Part shown: positions 7,204-13,820 of the stretch, piece after piece
Position numbering within the stretch: position 1 is the first letter of the stretch
How the letters are laid out: each line of letters starts with the position of its first letter
Assembly: GCA_005878415.1 (NCBI GenBank)
Contig: VBMM01000028.1
Location: forward strand, 3,017-16,893
DNA: 13,877 nt
Source: Methanobacteriota archaeon
GTDB taxonomy: Archaea; Thermoplasmatota; Thermoplasmata; RBG-16-68-12
Reading direction: 5' to 3'
Notes under the pieces: model-generated
Seen by the model: the letters and a program-made list of their open reading frames with translations, nothing else
Database searches by the model: none
Told to the model about the DNA's origin: nothing
Translations under genes and position numbers: made by a program

Positions 7204-8294
7204 GCGAAGCGGAAATTGCCCGGTTGCGCGAGGAAATTGCGGATGTCGACAGGGAGATCGTCGGCCTCGTGGCGAAGCGCCTGCATCTGGCGGCGCAGGT
7301 CGGAGTGGAAAAGAATCTCCTGCAGAAACCGGTCCGGGATGAGGAAGCCGAGGACCTCGTGCACACCCGTTTCCTGTCGGAGTGCGCGGCCCGCGATATC
7401 CGTGCGACCTTCGCGGAAGGCCTCGCAGGCCTCCTCATCGACGAGTCGGTCCGCCGCCAGGACGCCGTCCGGGCGCCGGCGTCGCGCCACCAACGGAGCC
7501 TCGTGGTCGGCGGCGCGGGACAGATGGGCCGGTGGCTGTGCCGCTACTTCCGCTCGCGCGGGTTCGAGGTGGTCGTCAACGACCCCGCGGGTCCCGTCGA
7601 GGGATTCCCGTTCGAACCGGACCTGCGGCGTGCGGTCCACGAAGCCGACGTCGTCGCCGTGTCCGTCCCGATGTCCGTCTCGGCCGACGTCCTCCGGGCG
7701 ATCGCCGAGATGAAACCGAAGGCGCTCGTGTTCGACATCGCCAGCCTCAAGGCTCCGGTCGAGGAACCGCTCCGATCGATGGGGCGCGCGGGCTTGCGTG
7801 TCGCGAGCGTCCATCCGATGTTCGGCCCGAACCTCTGGCCCCTCTCGAGCGGCAACATCACTTTCAGCGACTGCGGCAACGCCGTCGCGGTCCTCGAGGC
7901 GAAGGAGCTCTTCCGTCCGAGCGGCGCATCCTTCGTGGACGTCTCGCTCGACCACCATGACGAGTTCATGTCGTTCCTCCTCGGGCTGAGCCATCTCTGC
8001 CTGCTGACGTTCGCGAGGTGCGTCGCCCACAGCCCCTTCGACCTCGCCGGCCTGAAGCGGCCCGCGGGCACGACGTTCTCCCGCCTCTCCATCGCGGCCG
8101 CCGGACTCCTCGCCGATCCGCCGGCCCTCCTGCGGGACATCCAGGCGTTGAATCCGCACACGCCGGCGATCCATCGCCGGATCCGCGACGTCCTCGAGGA
8201 CTGGCGGAAGGCGACTTCCGCCGCCGATGGATCCGAATTCTTGCGGCTGACCGAGGAGGCCCGCGCGTACTTCGCAGGAGGGACGCCGCTCTGA
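7200..8294 (+). CDS. tyrA: Fused chorismate mutase - prephenate dehydrogenase (T-protein type)
   Basis: A 364-residue bifunctional enzyme: chorismate to prephenate, then oxidative decarboxylation to 4-hydroxyphenylpyruvate. Residues 1-95 are an AroQ-type helical mutase. R10, R27, K38, D47 and E51 have the same spacing as R11, R28, K39, D48 and E52 of the E. coli enzyme. From about residue 100 comes the dehydrogenase: GGAGQMG nucleotide loop (104-110), 'AVSVPMSVSADVL', 'FDIASLKAPVEEPL', VHPMFGP with H205, and 'DHHDEFMSFLLGLSHL' with a further conserved histidine. Domain order and length resemble E. coli TyrA (373 residues). The start is uncertain. CTG at 7200 overlaps the aroC stop (CTGA), keeps the whole first mutase helix and has a G-rich site upstream. 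TTG at 7224 is the alternative and would place the first catalytic arginine at residue 2. The frame reads back into aroC, but without family similarity. The enzyme could prefer arogenate; the sequence alone does not tell. Confidence 0.9.
   Translation: MSEAEIARLREEIADVDREIVGLVAKRLHLAAQVGVEKNLLQKPVRDEEAEDLVHTRFLSECAARDIRATFAEGLAGLLIDESVRRQDAVRAPASRHQRSLVVGGAGQMGRWLCRYFRSRGFEVVVNDPAGPVEGFPFEPDLRRAVHEADVVAVSVPMSVSADVLRAIAEMKPKALVFDIASLKAPVEEPLRSMGRAGLRVASVHPMFGPNLWPLSSGNITFSDCGNAVAVLEAKELFRPSGASFVDVSLDHHDEFMSFLLGLSHLCLLTFARCVAHSPFDLAGLKRPAGTTFSRLSIAAAGLLADPPALLRDIQALNPHTPAIHRRIRDVLEDWRKATSAADGSEFLRLTEEARAYFAGGTPL
8276..8282 (+). promoter_or_regulatory. Shine-Dalgarno site deciding the asd start
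   Basis: AGGAGGG is a near-perfect ribosome site 8 bases before the CTG at 8291 and 23 bases before the next candidate, GTG at 8306. It is the main reason for choosing the CTG as the start of asd. Confidence 0.6.
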
Positions 8295-9355
8295 CGAAGA
8301 TCCCCGTGGTCGTCCTCGGGGCGACCGGGACGATCGGCCAGCGGTTCGTCAGCTTGCTCCAGGACCATCCGATCTTCGAGATTGTCGCCCTCTGTTCCTC
8401 GGAGCGAAAGGTCGGCGGACATCTCGGCGAGTTCTGGCGGCTCGAGGATGTGCCGCTCGACCCCGATGTCGCCGGGATGGAGATCGAGTCCCTCGATGTG
8501 AAACGGCTCGTCCGCGCCGGCATCGTCGCGGCGTTCAGCGCCCTGCCGTCCGACGTCGCGGTCGAGCTCGAGGTCGACGCGGCGCGTGCGGGCATCAAGG
8601 TCTTCTCGAACGCGTCCGCGCACCGGATGGAGGCCGACGTGCCCCTGCTGGTGCCGGAGGTCAACCCGGACCACGTCGCGCTCGTCGAGCGCCAACGATC
8701 GTTCGCCGGAGGCGGTTTCCTCGTAGCGAACCCGAACTGTTCGATCACGGGGCTCGTCCTCGCGCTCCGCCCCCTCGCCGACATCTTCGAGATCGGATCC
8801 GTCCATGTCGCGACCTACCAGGCGCTCTCGGGCGCCGGATATCCGGGCGTCTCGTCGCTCGACATCACGGCTAACGTGATGCCGTTCATCGAGGGCGAAG
8901 AGGAAAAGATGCGGCGCGAGGCGAAGAAGATCCTCGGAGCGTGGTCCGATGGAATCGTCCCGAGCGCGATCGACGTGTGGGCGAACTGTGCCCGCGTACC
9001 GGTCCGGGACGGGCATCTCGAGGCCGTCTCCATCCCGCTCGCGCAGGACGTCTCGTCGCAGGACGTCGCCCGGATCCTCTCATCGTTCCGAGGAGAACCG
9101 CAGCGCCGGAAGCTGCCTACGGCCCCCGAGTGGCCCGTGATCGTCCGCACGGAGGAGGACCGCCCGCAGCCCTTGCGGGATCTCAGGGCCGGTGAGCCAG
9201 CGCGGGCGCGCGGCATGGCCGCCACGGTGGGTCGGATCCGCGTCGCGGACCGGGTCCTGCGGTTCTTCGTCCTCTCGCACAACACCCTGCGCGGAGGTGC
9301 GGGAGGGAGCGTCCTGAACGCCGAAATGGCCCACCGAAGGGGATACTTTGACTGA
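8291..9355 (+). CDS. asd: Aspartate-semialdehyde dehydrogenase
   Basis: A 354-residue NADP-dependent enzyme that reduces aspartyl phosphate to L-aspartate 4-semialdehyde. Signatures: the N-terminal Rossmann loop LGATGTIGQRF (9-19), 'FSALPSDVA', the 'KVFSNASAHRMEADVPLLVPEVN' region, NPNCSI with nucleophile C150, 'YQALSGAGYPGVSSLDI', and CARVPVRDGH with H242. The pattern and length are those of the archaeal/fungal type. The proposed start is CTG at 8291, overlapping the tyrA stop (CTGA), with AGGAGGG 8 bases upstream. GTG at 8306 would leave only four residues before GATG. The product is the amino-donor substrate of ADTH synthase at the head of the same operon, and also the precursor of threonine, methionine and lysine. 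The stop lies inside the start region of lysC. Confidence 0.93.
   Translation: MTKIPVVVLGATGTIGQRFVSLLQDHPIFEIVALCSSERKVGGHLGEFWRLEDVPLDPDVAGMEIESLDVKRLVRAGIVAAFSALPSDVAVELEVDAARAGIKVFSNASAHRMEADVPLLVPEVNPDHVALVERQRSFAGGGFLVANPNCSITGLVLALRPLADIFEIGSVHVATYQALSGAGYPGVSSLDITANVMPFIEGEEEKMRREAKKILGAWSDGIVPSAIDVWANCARVPVRDGHLEAVSIPLAQDVSSQDVARILSSFRGEPQRRKLPTAPEWPVIVRTEEDRPQPLRDLRAGEPARARGMAATVGRIRVADRVLRFFVLSHNTLRGGAGGSVLNAEMAHRRGYFD
9337..9344 (+). promoter_or_regulatory. Ribosome site for the lysC TTG start
   Basis: AAGGGGAT sits 3-4 bases before the TTG at 9348 and inside the last codons of asd. It is a moderate match to the ribosome-site consensus and supports initiation at TTG, which keeps residues MTEFAKLAKFGG ahead of the kinase core. 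Confidence 0.4.
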
Positions 9356-10751
9356 GTTCGCGAAGCTCGCGAAGTTCGGCGGCGCCTGCGTGAGCGAGCC
9401 GGACATGTACCGTCGGATCGCCGCCTTGATTCGCGACGACGCGACGCGGCGGTTCCTCGTCGTCTCGGCAATCTCGAGCGTGACGGATTCGCTCCTCGCC
9501 GCGGTCAGCAAGCCCCGCGCGGAGAAGGAGATCGATTCGTTCGTGGCCGAGATGCGGCGCGTGCATCTCCGTCTCCTTTCGAAGGGCGAGCCGGCCGGGG
9601 ACGTCGCCGTCGAGGCGATCGAGGCCCTTTGCACGAAGCTGTCTCGTCTTCTGTACGGCATCTCGTACACGGAGGAAATCACCCCTCGCGTGCAAGACTT
9701 CGCCCTCTCGTTCGGAGAGCGCCTTGCAGCCCAGGTCGTCGCCGCGAATCTCCGGACCGACGGCGTCGACGCGGTCTCGTTCGAGGCCGATCAGATCGGC
9801 CTCATGACGGACGAAAACTACGGCAACGCGAGCGCCCTGCTCGAAGAGACGAAGGTCCACATGGCGCCGTTCCTGCGCCGCCAGGAGGGCGCCGGGCACG
9901 TCAGCGTCATCACGGGGTTCTTCGGGCAATCGCCGGAGGGGAAGACCGCCACGTTCGGACGGGGCGGCTCGGATTACAGCGCCGCCGTCGTGGCGTATGC
10001 GCTCGGACTGCCTCTCATCGAGATCTGGAAGGACATCGGCGGCTTCATGAGCGCGGACCCGAAGATTGTCCCGGAGGCGTTCCCCCTCGCCGCCCTGTCG
10101 TACGACGAGGCCGCGGAGCTTTCGTACTTCGGCGCGAAGGTCTTGCACCCGCGTGCGGTCCAACCGGCGCGCGCGTCCGGCGCTTCGATCGCGGTGAAGA
10201 ACATCTACGATCCGAAGGAGCCAGGCACGCGGATCGGTCCGGACACGGTCGACCGGACGGGGGACGTGAAGAGCGTGTCCTACGTGCAGGACCTGACCAC
10301 GCTCAAGGTCTTCACGGCCGGCGCCGGCGTGAAAGAAGGGCTCCTCTCCCATGCCGCGATAGCGCTTGCATCGTCGGGGGTGAACGTCTACACCGCCGCC
10401 ACGTCCCAGACGTGCATCGCGTTCGTCGTCGAGTCGGATGCGGTGGGCCAGGCAAAGAAATCGCTCGGTCGCCTCCCACCCACCGCCGTGGATCGGATCG
10501 AGGTCGCTCCGCCCGCCTCCCTCATCTGCTTCGTCGGCGAGGGCCTCGGGTACGCCAAGGGGATTGCGGCGCGGGTCTTCCGCGCCGTCGCGGAACGGGG
10601 AATCAACGTGCAGCTCATCTCCGCCGGCGCGTCGATGGTCGCCTATCATTTCACGGTCGACACGAAGGACCTCGAGCGCGCGGTCCAGGCGGTGCACCGC
10701 GAGTTCTTCGGGCAACCGATCCGGGTCGCGGGCGGCGCTGCGACCGGGTAA
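9348..10751 (+). CDS. lysC: Aspartate kinase with C-terminal ACT domains
   Basis: A 467-residue enzyme that phosphorylates L-aspartate, comparable in length to the M. jannaschii aspartokinase. The catalytic domain shows KFGGACV (9-15), VVSA followed by VTDSLL (substrate S and T), SFGERLA, 'ITGFFG', FGRGGSDYSAA with GRGGSD at 204-209, 'EIWKDIGGFMSADPKIVP', and 'YFGAKVLHPRAVQPA'. Two ACT-like units follow (about 317-385 and 391-460), the usual site of amino-acid feedback. Deviations: the PROSITE-type signature K-F-G-G-[ST]-[SC] has A instead of S/T, and the ACT motifs usually reading SExNIS read SQTCIAF and ASMVAYH. Start TTG at 9348 overlaps the asd stop by 8 bases, with AAGGGGA (9337-9343) upstream; no better start is near. 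It ends the operon and feeds Asd and thus ADTH synthase. Confidence 0.93.
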   Translation: MTEFAKLAKFGGACVSEPDMYRRIAALIRDDATRRFLVVSAISSVTDSLLAAVSKPRAEKEIDSFVAEMRRVHLRLLSKGEPAGDVAVEAIEALCTKLSRLLYGISYTEEITPRVQDFALSFGERLAAQVVAANLRTDGVDAVSFEADQIGLMTDENYGNASALLEETKVHMAPFLRRQEGAGHVSVITGFFGQSPEGKTATFGRGGSDYSAAVVAYALGLPLIEIWKDIGGFMSADPKIVPEAFPLAALSYDEAAELSYFGAKVLHPRAVQPARASGASIAVKNIYDPKEPGTRIGPDTVDRTGDVKSVSYVQDLTTLKVFTAGAGVKEGLLSHAAIALASSGVNVYTAATSQTCIAFVVESDAVGQAKKSLGRLPPTAVDRIEVAPPASLICFVGEGLGYAKGIAARVFRAVAERGINVQLISAGASMVAYHFTVDTKDLERAVQAVHREFFGQPIRVAGGAATG

Positions 10752-10801
10752 TCGGTCCGCCGGGTCTCCTGCGGGATCGATCGGCAAGACCGCGTACGGA
10801 T
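10752..10801 (+). other. Short convergent spacer after lysC
   Basis: Fifty bases lie between the lysC TAA and the stop of the convergent DUF885 gene. No T-run, strong hairpin or small gene is seen. Any terminator is not recognisable by eye. Confidence 0.5.
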
Positions 10802-12451
10802 TCAGAGCGCGGGCCCCGCCCTCGGTCCCAGGAGATGTTGTCGCGCGAGGCCGAGAGGGGGTGCACCGATCGCGAGCAGGGAATCGTGGAACTCGCGCAG
10901 GGTGGCCCCTTCGTGCTTCGCGAACCAGTCCGCGCGGAGCTTCTTGATCATCAGCTTCCCCAGCGTGTAGTTGAGGTAGCCGGGATCCCACGTCCCGCGC
11001 TTCGCCTCCCGCTCCGCCGGCAACCGATCGAGATACGCGTTCTCCATGAAGAACCGGGTCGCGTCTTCCCACGACCATCCGCCCGTGTGCATCATGATCG
11101 ATGAGATGTAGCGGCAGTCGCGCAGGAGCGCATCCTGGAGTTGCGCGAGCCTCAGCCGAAGGTCGCCGAAGCCCTGGTCGGGCATCATCTCCTCGCAGTA
11201 GTGCGCCCAGCCCTCGGTGAACGCGTACGAATAGTACGAGCGCAGCACCGGCGACTTCACGCGTCGTCGGTGGAGGAAGTGGACGTAGTGGCCCGGATAG
11301 CACTCGTGCACCGAAATGTTCCGCAAGCTCGTGTAGTTCAGGTGACGCAGCCACTCCTCTCGCTTCTCCGGCGACCAGTCGTCTTCGACGGGGGTGACAT
11401 AGTAGAAGGCCTCTTTGGCGACCTTCTCGAAACTCCCCGGCGAGTTCATCGCGGCCGTTGCAAAGCGGTAGAAGCGGGGCGTCTCGATCGCCTGCGCCCG
11501 CTCCTCCGACGGGACGGCGATGATGTCGCGGTCCACCACGTACTGTCGGATTTCCTCGAGCATCTGACGCGTGTCCTCGATTAGCGAGTCCGCAGTCGGA
11601 TGGTCCCGCTCGATTCCCTCGAGGACCTCCGGGGGGGTCTTCGACGCATCGATTCGCTTCGCGACCTCCTGGAGTCGGATTCGGTTCTCTTTCAGGTCTG
11701 CGCGGCCCACCTCGAGCAAGCGCTCGATCGGGATTTTCGCGAGGTGTTCCGCATAGATCATCCGCGCATACTTCGTCCGGCCGAGGGCGAAGTCCGCCTT
11801 GATGCGAGGCTTGAACTCCCCGTCGAGGATCTTCACGAACCGGTCGAGTTCCGACTTCGCCACGTCGTTCGTCCGGTGAACAAGACGCTGCACGTCGGGG
11901 GATGCATTCCCGAGGTGTTCGGGCAGCTCCCTCGAGTACGAATCGAGGATTCCCCGCGCAGCCATCTCGCCCACCTCGTAGAAGGTGTCGGCGAGGCGGC
12001 GATCCAGGGTCGCGCGGAGGTCCTTCAGAAACCGCGGGACATCGGCCTGCAGCTTTGCGACCGCCCGCATGCGTCGGTCGAACGGCGCGTAGTTCCGCAA
12101 CAGGTAGTTCACGATGTTCATTCGATACAGGGAGTGGGTCGGGAGGGTCCACGGCCGTCGACGATCCTCGATGTCTGAGAGCTCGGTCAGGAGCATCCCT
12201 CGGAGGACGCCGAGCTCGAGCTTCGCGTTCGGGGAGAGGCCGTCCCGCGCGGCGAACCGATCGAGGACCTTGAGGTGCCGCCGCATCGTCTGCGCAAAAC
12301 GCCGCACGGACGGAGTCGTGTAGACGGGCAACCGGCCATCGTACGCGTGCAGGCCGGACGAGGCCGCGAGCGTCGGGTGGAACCCTCGATAGTCGCTCAA
12401 GATTTGTCGGGCGAGCTTCGGGAACGAAGGGGCCCCTTTCGTCTTCGTCAT
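10802..12451 (-). CDS. DUF885 family metallopeptidase-like protein
   Basis: A 549-residue protein of the DUF885 family, whose members are thought to be zinc-dependent peptidases (often annotated carboxypeptidases). The central helical region has no recognisable motif. The likely metal site is HECYPGH (382-388), an HExxxGH form, followed by FTEGWAHYCEEM (411-422), whose E413 or E420 could complete the site. The C-terminal part has 'GTWDPGYLNYTLGK', typical of the family. There is no signal peptide or membrane segment, so it should be cytoplasmic. The ATG at 12451 is preceded on the minus strand by GGGGGAG at close spacing. An in-frame upstream extension to 12628 is low-complexity and crosses the divergent trpG start, so I reject it. 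It converges on lysC and diverges from trpG, with no evident link to aromatic synthesis. Family call is firm; substrate unknown. Confidence 0.85.
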   Translation of the reverse strand: MTKTKGAPSFPKLARQILSDYRGFHPTLAASSGLHAYDGRLPVYTTPSVRRFAQTMRRHLKVLDRFAARDGLSPNAKLELGVLRGMLLTELSDIEDRRRPWTLPTHSLYRMNIVNYLLRNYAPFDRRMRAVAKLQADVPRFLKDLRATLDRRLADTFYEVGEMAARGILDSYSRELPEHLGNASPDVQRLVHRTNDVAKSELDRFVKILDGEFKPRIKADFALGRTKYARMIYAEHLAKIPIERLLEVGRADLKENRIRLQEVAKRIDASKTPPEVLEGIERDHPTADSLIEDTRQMLEEIRQYVVDRDIIAVPSEERAQAIETPRFYRFATAAMNSPGSFEKVAKEAFYYVTPVEDDWSPEKREEWLRHLNYTSLRNISVHECYPGHYVHFLHRRRVKSPVLRSYYSYAFTEGWAHYCEEMMPDQGFGDLRLRLAQLQDALLRDCRYISSIMMHTGGWSWEDATRFFMENAYLDRLPAEREAKRGTWDPGYLNYTLGKLMIKKLRADWFAKHEGATLREFHDSLLAIGAPPLGLARQHLLGPRAGPAL

Positions 12452-12480
12452 GGTCTCCCCCGGCCGTGGATGGTCTCCGG

Positions 12481-12505
12481 GCGGAAAAGGCTTCGGGCCT
12501 TCCGC
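12481..12505. promoter_or_regulatory. Imperfect hairpin in the divergent DUF885/trpG spacer
   Basis: GCGGAA (12481-12486) pairs with TTCCGC (12500-12505), and GGC (12489-12491) pairs with GCC (12497-12499), with an AA bulge and a five-base loop TTCGG. It lies 30-54 bases before the DUF885 start on the minus strand, so it could sit in that leader. Function unknown; it may be a chance structure in GC-rich DNA. Confidence 0.25.
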
Positions 12506-12549
12506 TCGGATCGAGGATTCGGCCGCGCCTCCGCAGGCCGGGACCGGGG

Positions 12550-12573
12550 AACAACGTATACGTAGTCCGGACT
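12550..12573 (+). promoter_or_regulatory. Likely trpG promoter with two abutting palindromes
   Basis: This is the clearest AT-rich spot in the 154-base divergent spacer. ACGTATACGT (12554-12563) and AGTCCGGACT (12564-12573) are two perfect 10-base palindromes side by side. The first contains a TATA-like core 49 bases before the trpG ATG. The second lies where a repressor could block the transcription complex. TATACGTAGTC (12557-12567) matches 10 of 11 bases of the aromatic operon element at 655-665. Read on the minus strand, the first palindrome gives TATACGTTGTT (12560-12550), so it might also serve the DUF885 gene, though at a longer distance (about 109 bases). Confidence 0.5.
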
Positions 12574-12605
12574 GGTTCCCGCATCCGCGGGGCGCGGAGT
12601 CCGTG

Positions 12606-13190
12606 ATGAAGATCCTCATCATCGACAACTACGATTCCTTCGTGTACAATCTCTACCAGGCCTTCGGAGAGCTCGGGGCGGAGCCGGTCGTCCTCCGCAA
12701 CGACGCGGTCACGTTGAGGGACCTGGAGGCGATCGAGCCCGACGCGTTCGTCCTCTCCCCGGGACCTGGCCATCCTGCGAACACCCGCGACTTCGGCGTC
12801 TGCGGGGACGTCTTAAGGGAGCTGAGCCCCGCAACGCCGACCCTCGGGGTGTGCTTGGGCCACCAGGGAATTGCGACGGCCTTCGGCGGCGTCGTCGCGC
12901 ATGCATCGCGGGTCCTCCATGGAAAGGCGAGCGTCGTTCATCACGATCGCCGGACGATCTTCGAAGGCCTGCCGAATCCGATGGTCGTAGGACGCTACCA
13001 TTCCTTGGCGATCGACCCCGAATCGATGCCTCCCGACCTCGAGGTGAGCGCCACCGCGGACGACGGAGAGATCATGGCGGTGCGGCATCGCCGCCATCCG
13101 ATCGAGGGGGTCCAATTCCATCCCGAATCGATCCTTACGCCGGACGGTCCGCTGCTCCTCCGAAATTTTCTTGCGGCCGTGGGGTCGTAG
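12606..13190 (+). CDS. trpG: Anthranilate synthase component II / glutamine amidotransferase
   Basis: A 194-residue class I glutamine amidotransferase that releases ammonia from glutamine for the TrpE (anthranilate) or PabB (aminodeoxychorismate) subunit. Visible: N-terminal IDNYDSFVYNLYQ (6-18), the oxyanion loop SPGPGHP, GVCLGHQ with nucleophile C83, and FHPES with H172 and E174 completing the triad. Full length for TrpG/PabA. The ATG at 12606 is preceded by CGGAG (12595-12599) at a 6-base spacing. A GTG directly before it (12603) and an upstream in-frame extension add no family sequence. No TrpE or PabB gene is in the window, so TrpG and PabA cannot be told apart. Position next to the aromatic operon, with a related promoter element, favours a role in using chorismate. 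Confidence 0.9.
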   Translation: MKILIIDNYDSFVYNLYQAFGELGAEPVVLRNDAVTLRDLEAIEPDAFVLSPGPGHPANTRDFGVCGDVLRELSPATPTLGVCLGHQGIATAFGGVVAHASRVLHGKASVVHHDRRTIFEGLPNPMVVGRYHSLAIDPESMPPDLEVSATADDGEIMAVRHRRHPIEGVQFHPESILTPDGPLLLRNFLAAVGS

Positions 13191-13235
13191 CCGTCGTGAC
13201 TCCTCTCGGAGCCCCAATCGATCCGTTCCGCTCGA

Positions 13236-13796
13236 CTACCGGGTTCCCGCGACGAAAAACCCGCGGCTGCCCTGTGTGGTCGAGATGTCGCGGAATCCGT
13301 GCGCCTCGAGTTTCTGTTTGAGTTCGTCCGGGTTGGAGAACGAGAGGTGGTCCCCGCGCCGGGCCGCGAACCAGTGGAAGAGGGCGCCGGGCGCATGGGA
13401 CGGAGGGAGTTCCATCAGCACGAACCGGCCGCCTTCCCGGAGGACGCGGCGAACCTCCACGAGGACCCGGTCGGGATCCTCCATGTGATGGAACGAGACG
13501 ACCGCCGTGACGCGGTCGAACGATCCATCGAGGTACGGGATCGCCTGCGCCCGGCCCTCGAAGAATTGGATGGCAGGCCTTCGTCGACGGCCGTACGCCA
13601 CTTTCTTCGCGCTCGGATCGAGGATCACGATCTCCGAGCAACCGCGAGCGAACCGCTCCGTTGCGGCGCCTGCACCGCCACCAAGGTCGAGGAGCCGGAT
13701 TCCGGGCCCAGGAGCAACGATTTCAAGGAGGATCGCCAGGTCCGCCAATCGTTTTCGGACGCTCCACCACTCGACGGTCCGGATGCCCAGGGCCAT
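13236..13796 (-). CDS. Small class I SAM-dependent methyltransferase
   Basis: A 186-residue methyltransferase of the UbiE/Methyltransf_11 type. SAM-binding motif I is LLDLGGGAG (35-43), followed by an acidic residue after strand 2 (D60 in VILDPS), the FDRVTAVVSFHHMEDP motif (93-108) and VLREGGRFVLMEL (118-130). The C-terminal substrate region is short and gives no clue to the methyl acceptor; the protein is smaller than typical MenG/UbiE. I chose the ATG at 13796; GTG at 13802 and TTG at 13805 in the same frame are alternatives. It converges on trpG with a 45-base gap. It lies 24 bases after the stop of another minus-strand gene at the window edge, so the two probably form an operon. Family firm, substrate unknown. 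Confidence 0.8.
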   Translation of the reverse strand: MALGIRTVEWWSVRKRLADLAILLEIVAPGPGIRLLDLGGGAGAATERFARGCSEIVILDPSAKKVAYGRRRRPAIQFFEGRAQAIPYLDGSFDRVTAVVSFHHMEDPDRVLVEVRRVLREGGRFVLMELPPSHAPGALFHWFAARRGDHLSFSNPDELKQKLEAHGFRDISTTQGSRGFFVAGTR

Positions 13797-13820
13797 CGTC
13801 ACCAACTCGGAATCCGACGG

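Larger units (their letters stand above)
703..10751 (+). other. Nine-gene aspartate-to-aromatics operon
   Basis: Nine plus-strand genes run from aroA' to lysC without a gap larger than 5 bases. Junctions: aroA'/aroB' near-contact (5-base gap with the ATG start, or a GTGA overlap with the GTG start); aroB'/aroDE 1-base gap; aroDE/aroK ATGA; aroK/aroA GTGA; aroA/aroC ATGA; aroC/tyrA CTGA; tyrA/asd CTGA; asd/lysC TTGACTGA (8 bases). Such stop-start overlaps indicate one transcript with translational coupling. The order nearly matches the order of reactions from ADTH to tyrosine precursor, and the two aspartate-semialdehyde genes are placed last. The only promoter-like site seen is the one at 645-668. 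No obvious T-rich terminator follows lysC in the 50 bases before the convergent gene. Confidence 0.85.

Noticed and set aside
12452..12628. N-terminal extension of the DUF885 protein across the divergent spacer
   Set aside because: It would run through the trpG promoter and start codon, and its residues look like translated non-coding DNA.
9183..12773. A 1196-codon open frame on the minus strand across lysC, the DUF885 gene and trpG
   Set aside because: It is antisense or out of frame to three well-recognised genes, is rich in R, G, P, D and E as expected of a shadow frame in GC-rich DNA, and shows no family motif.
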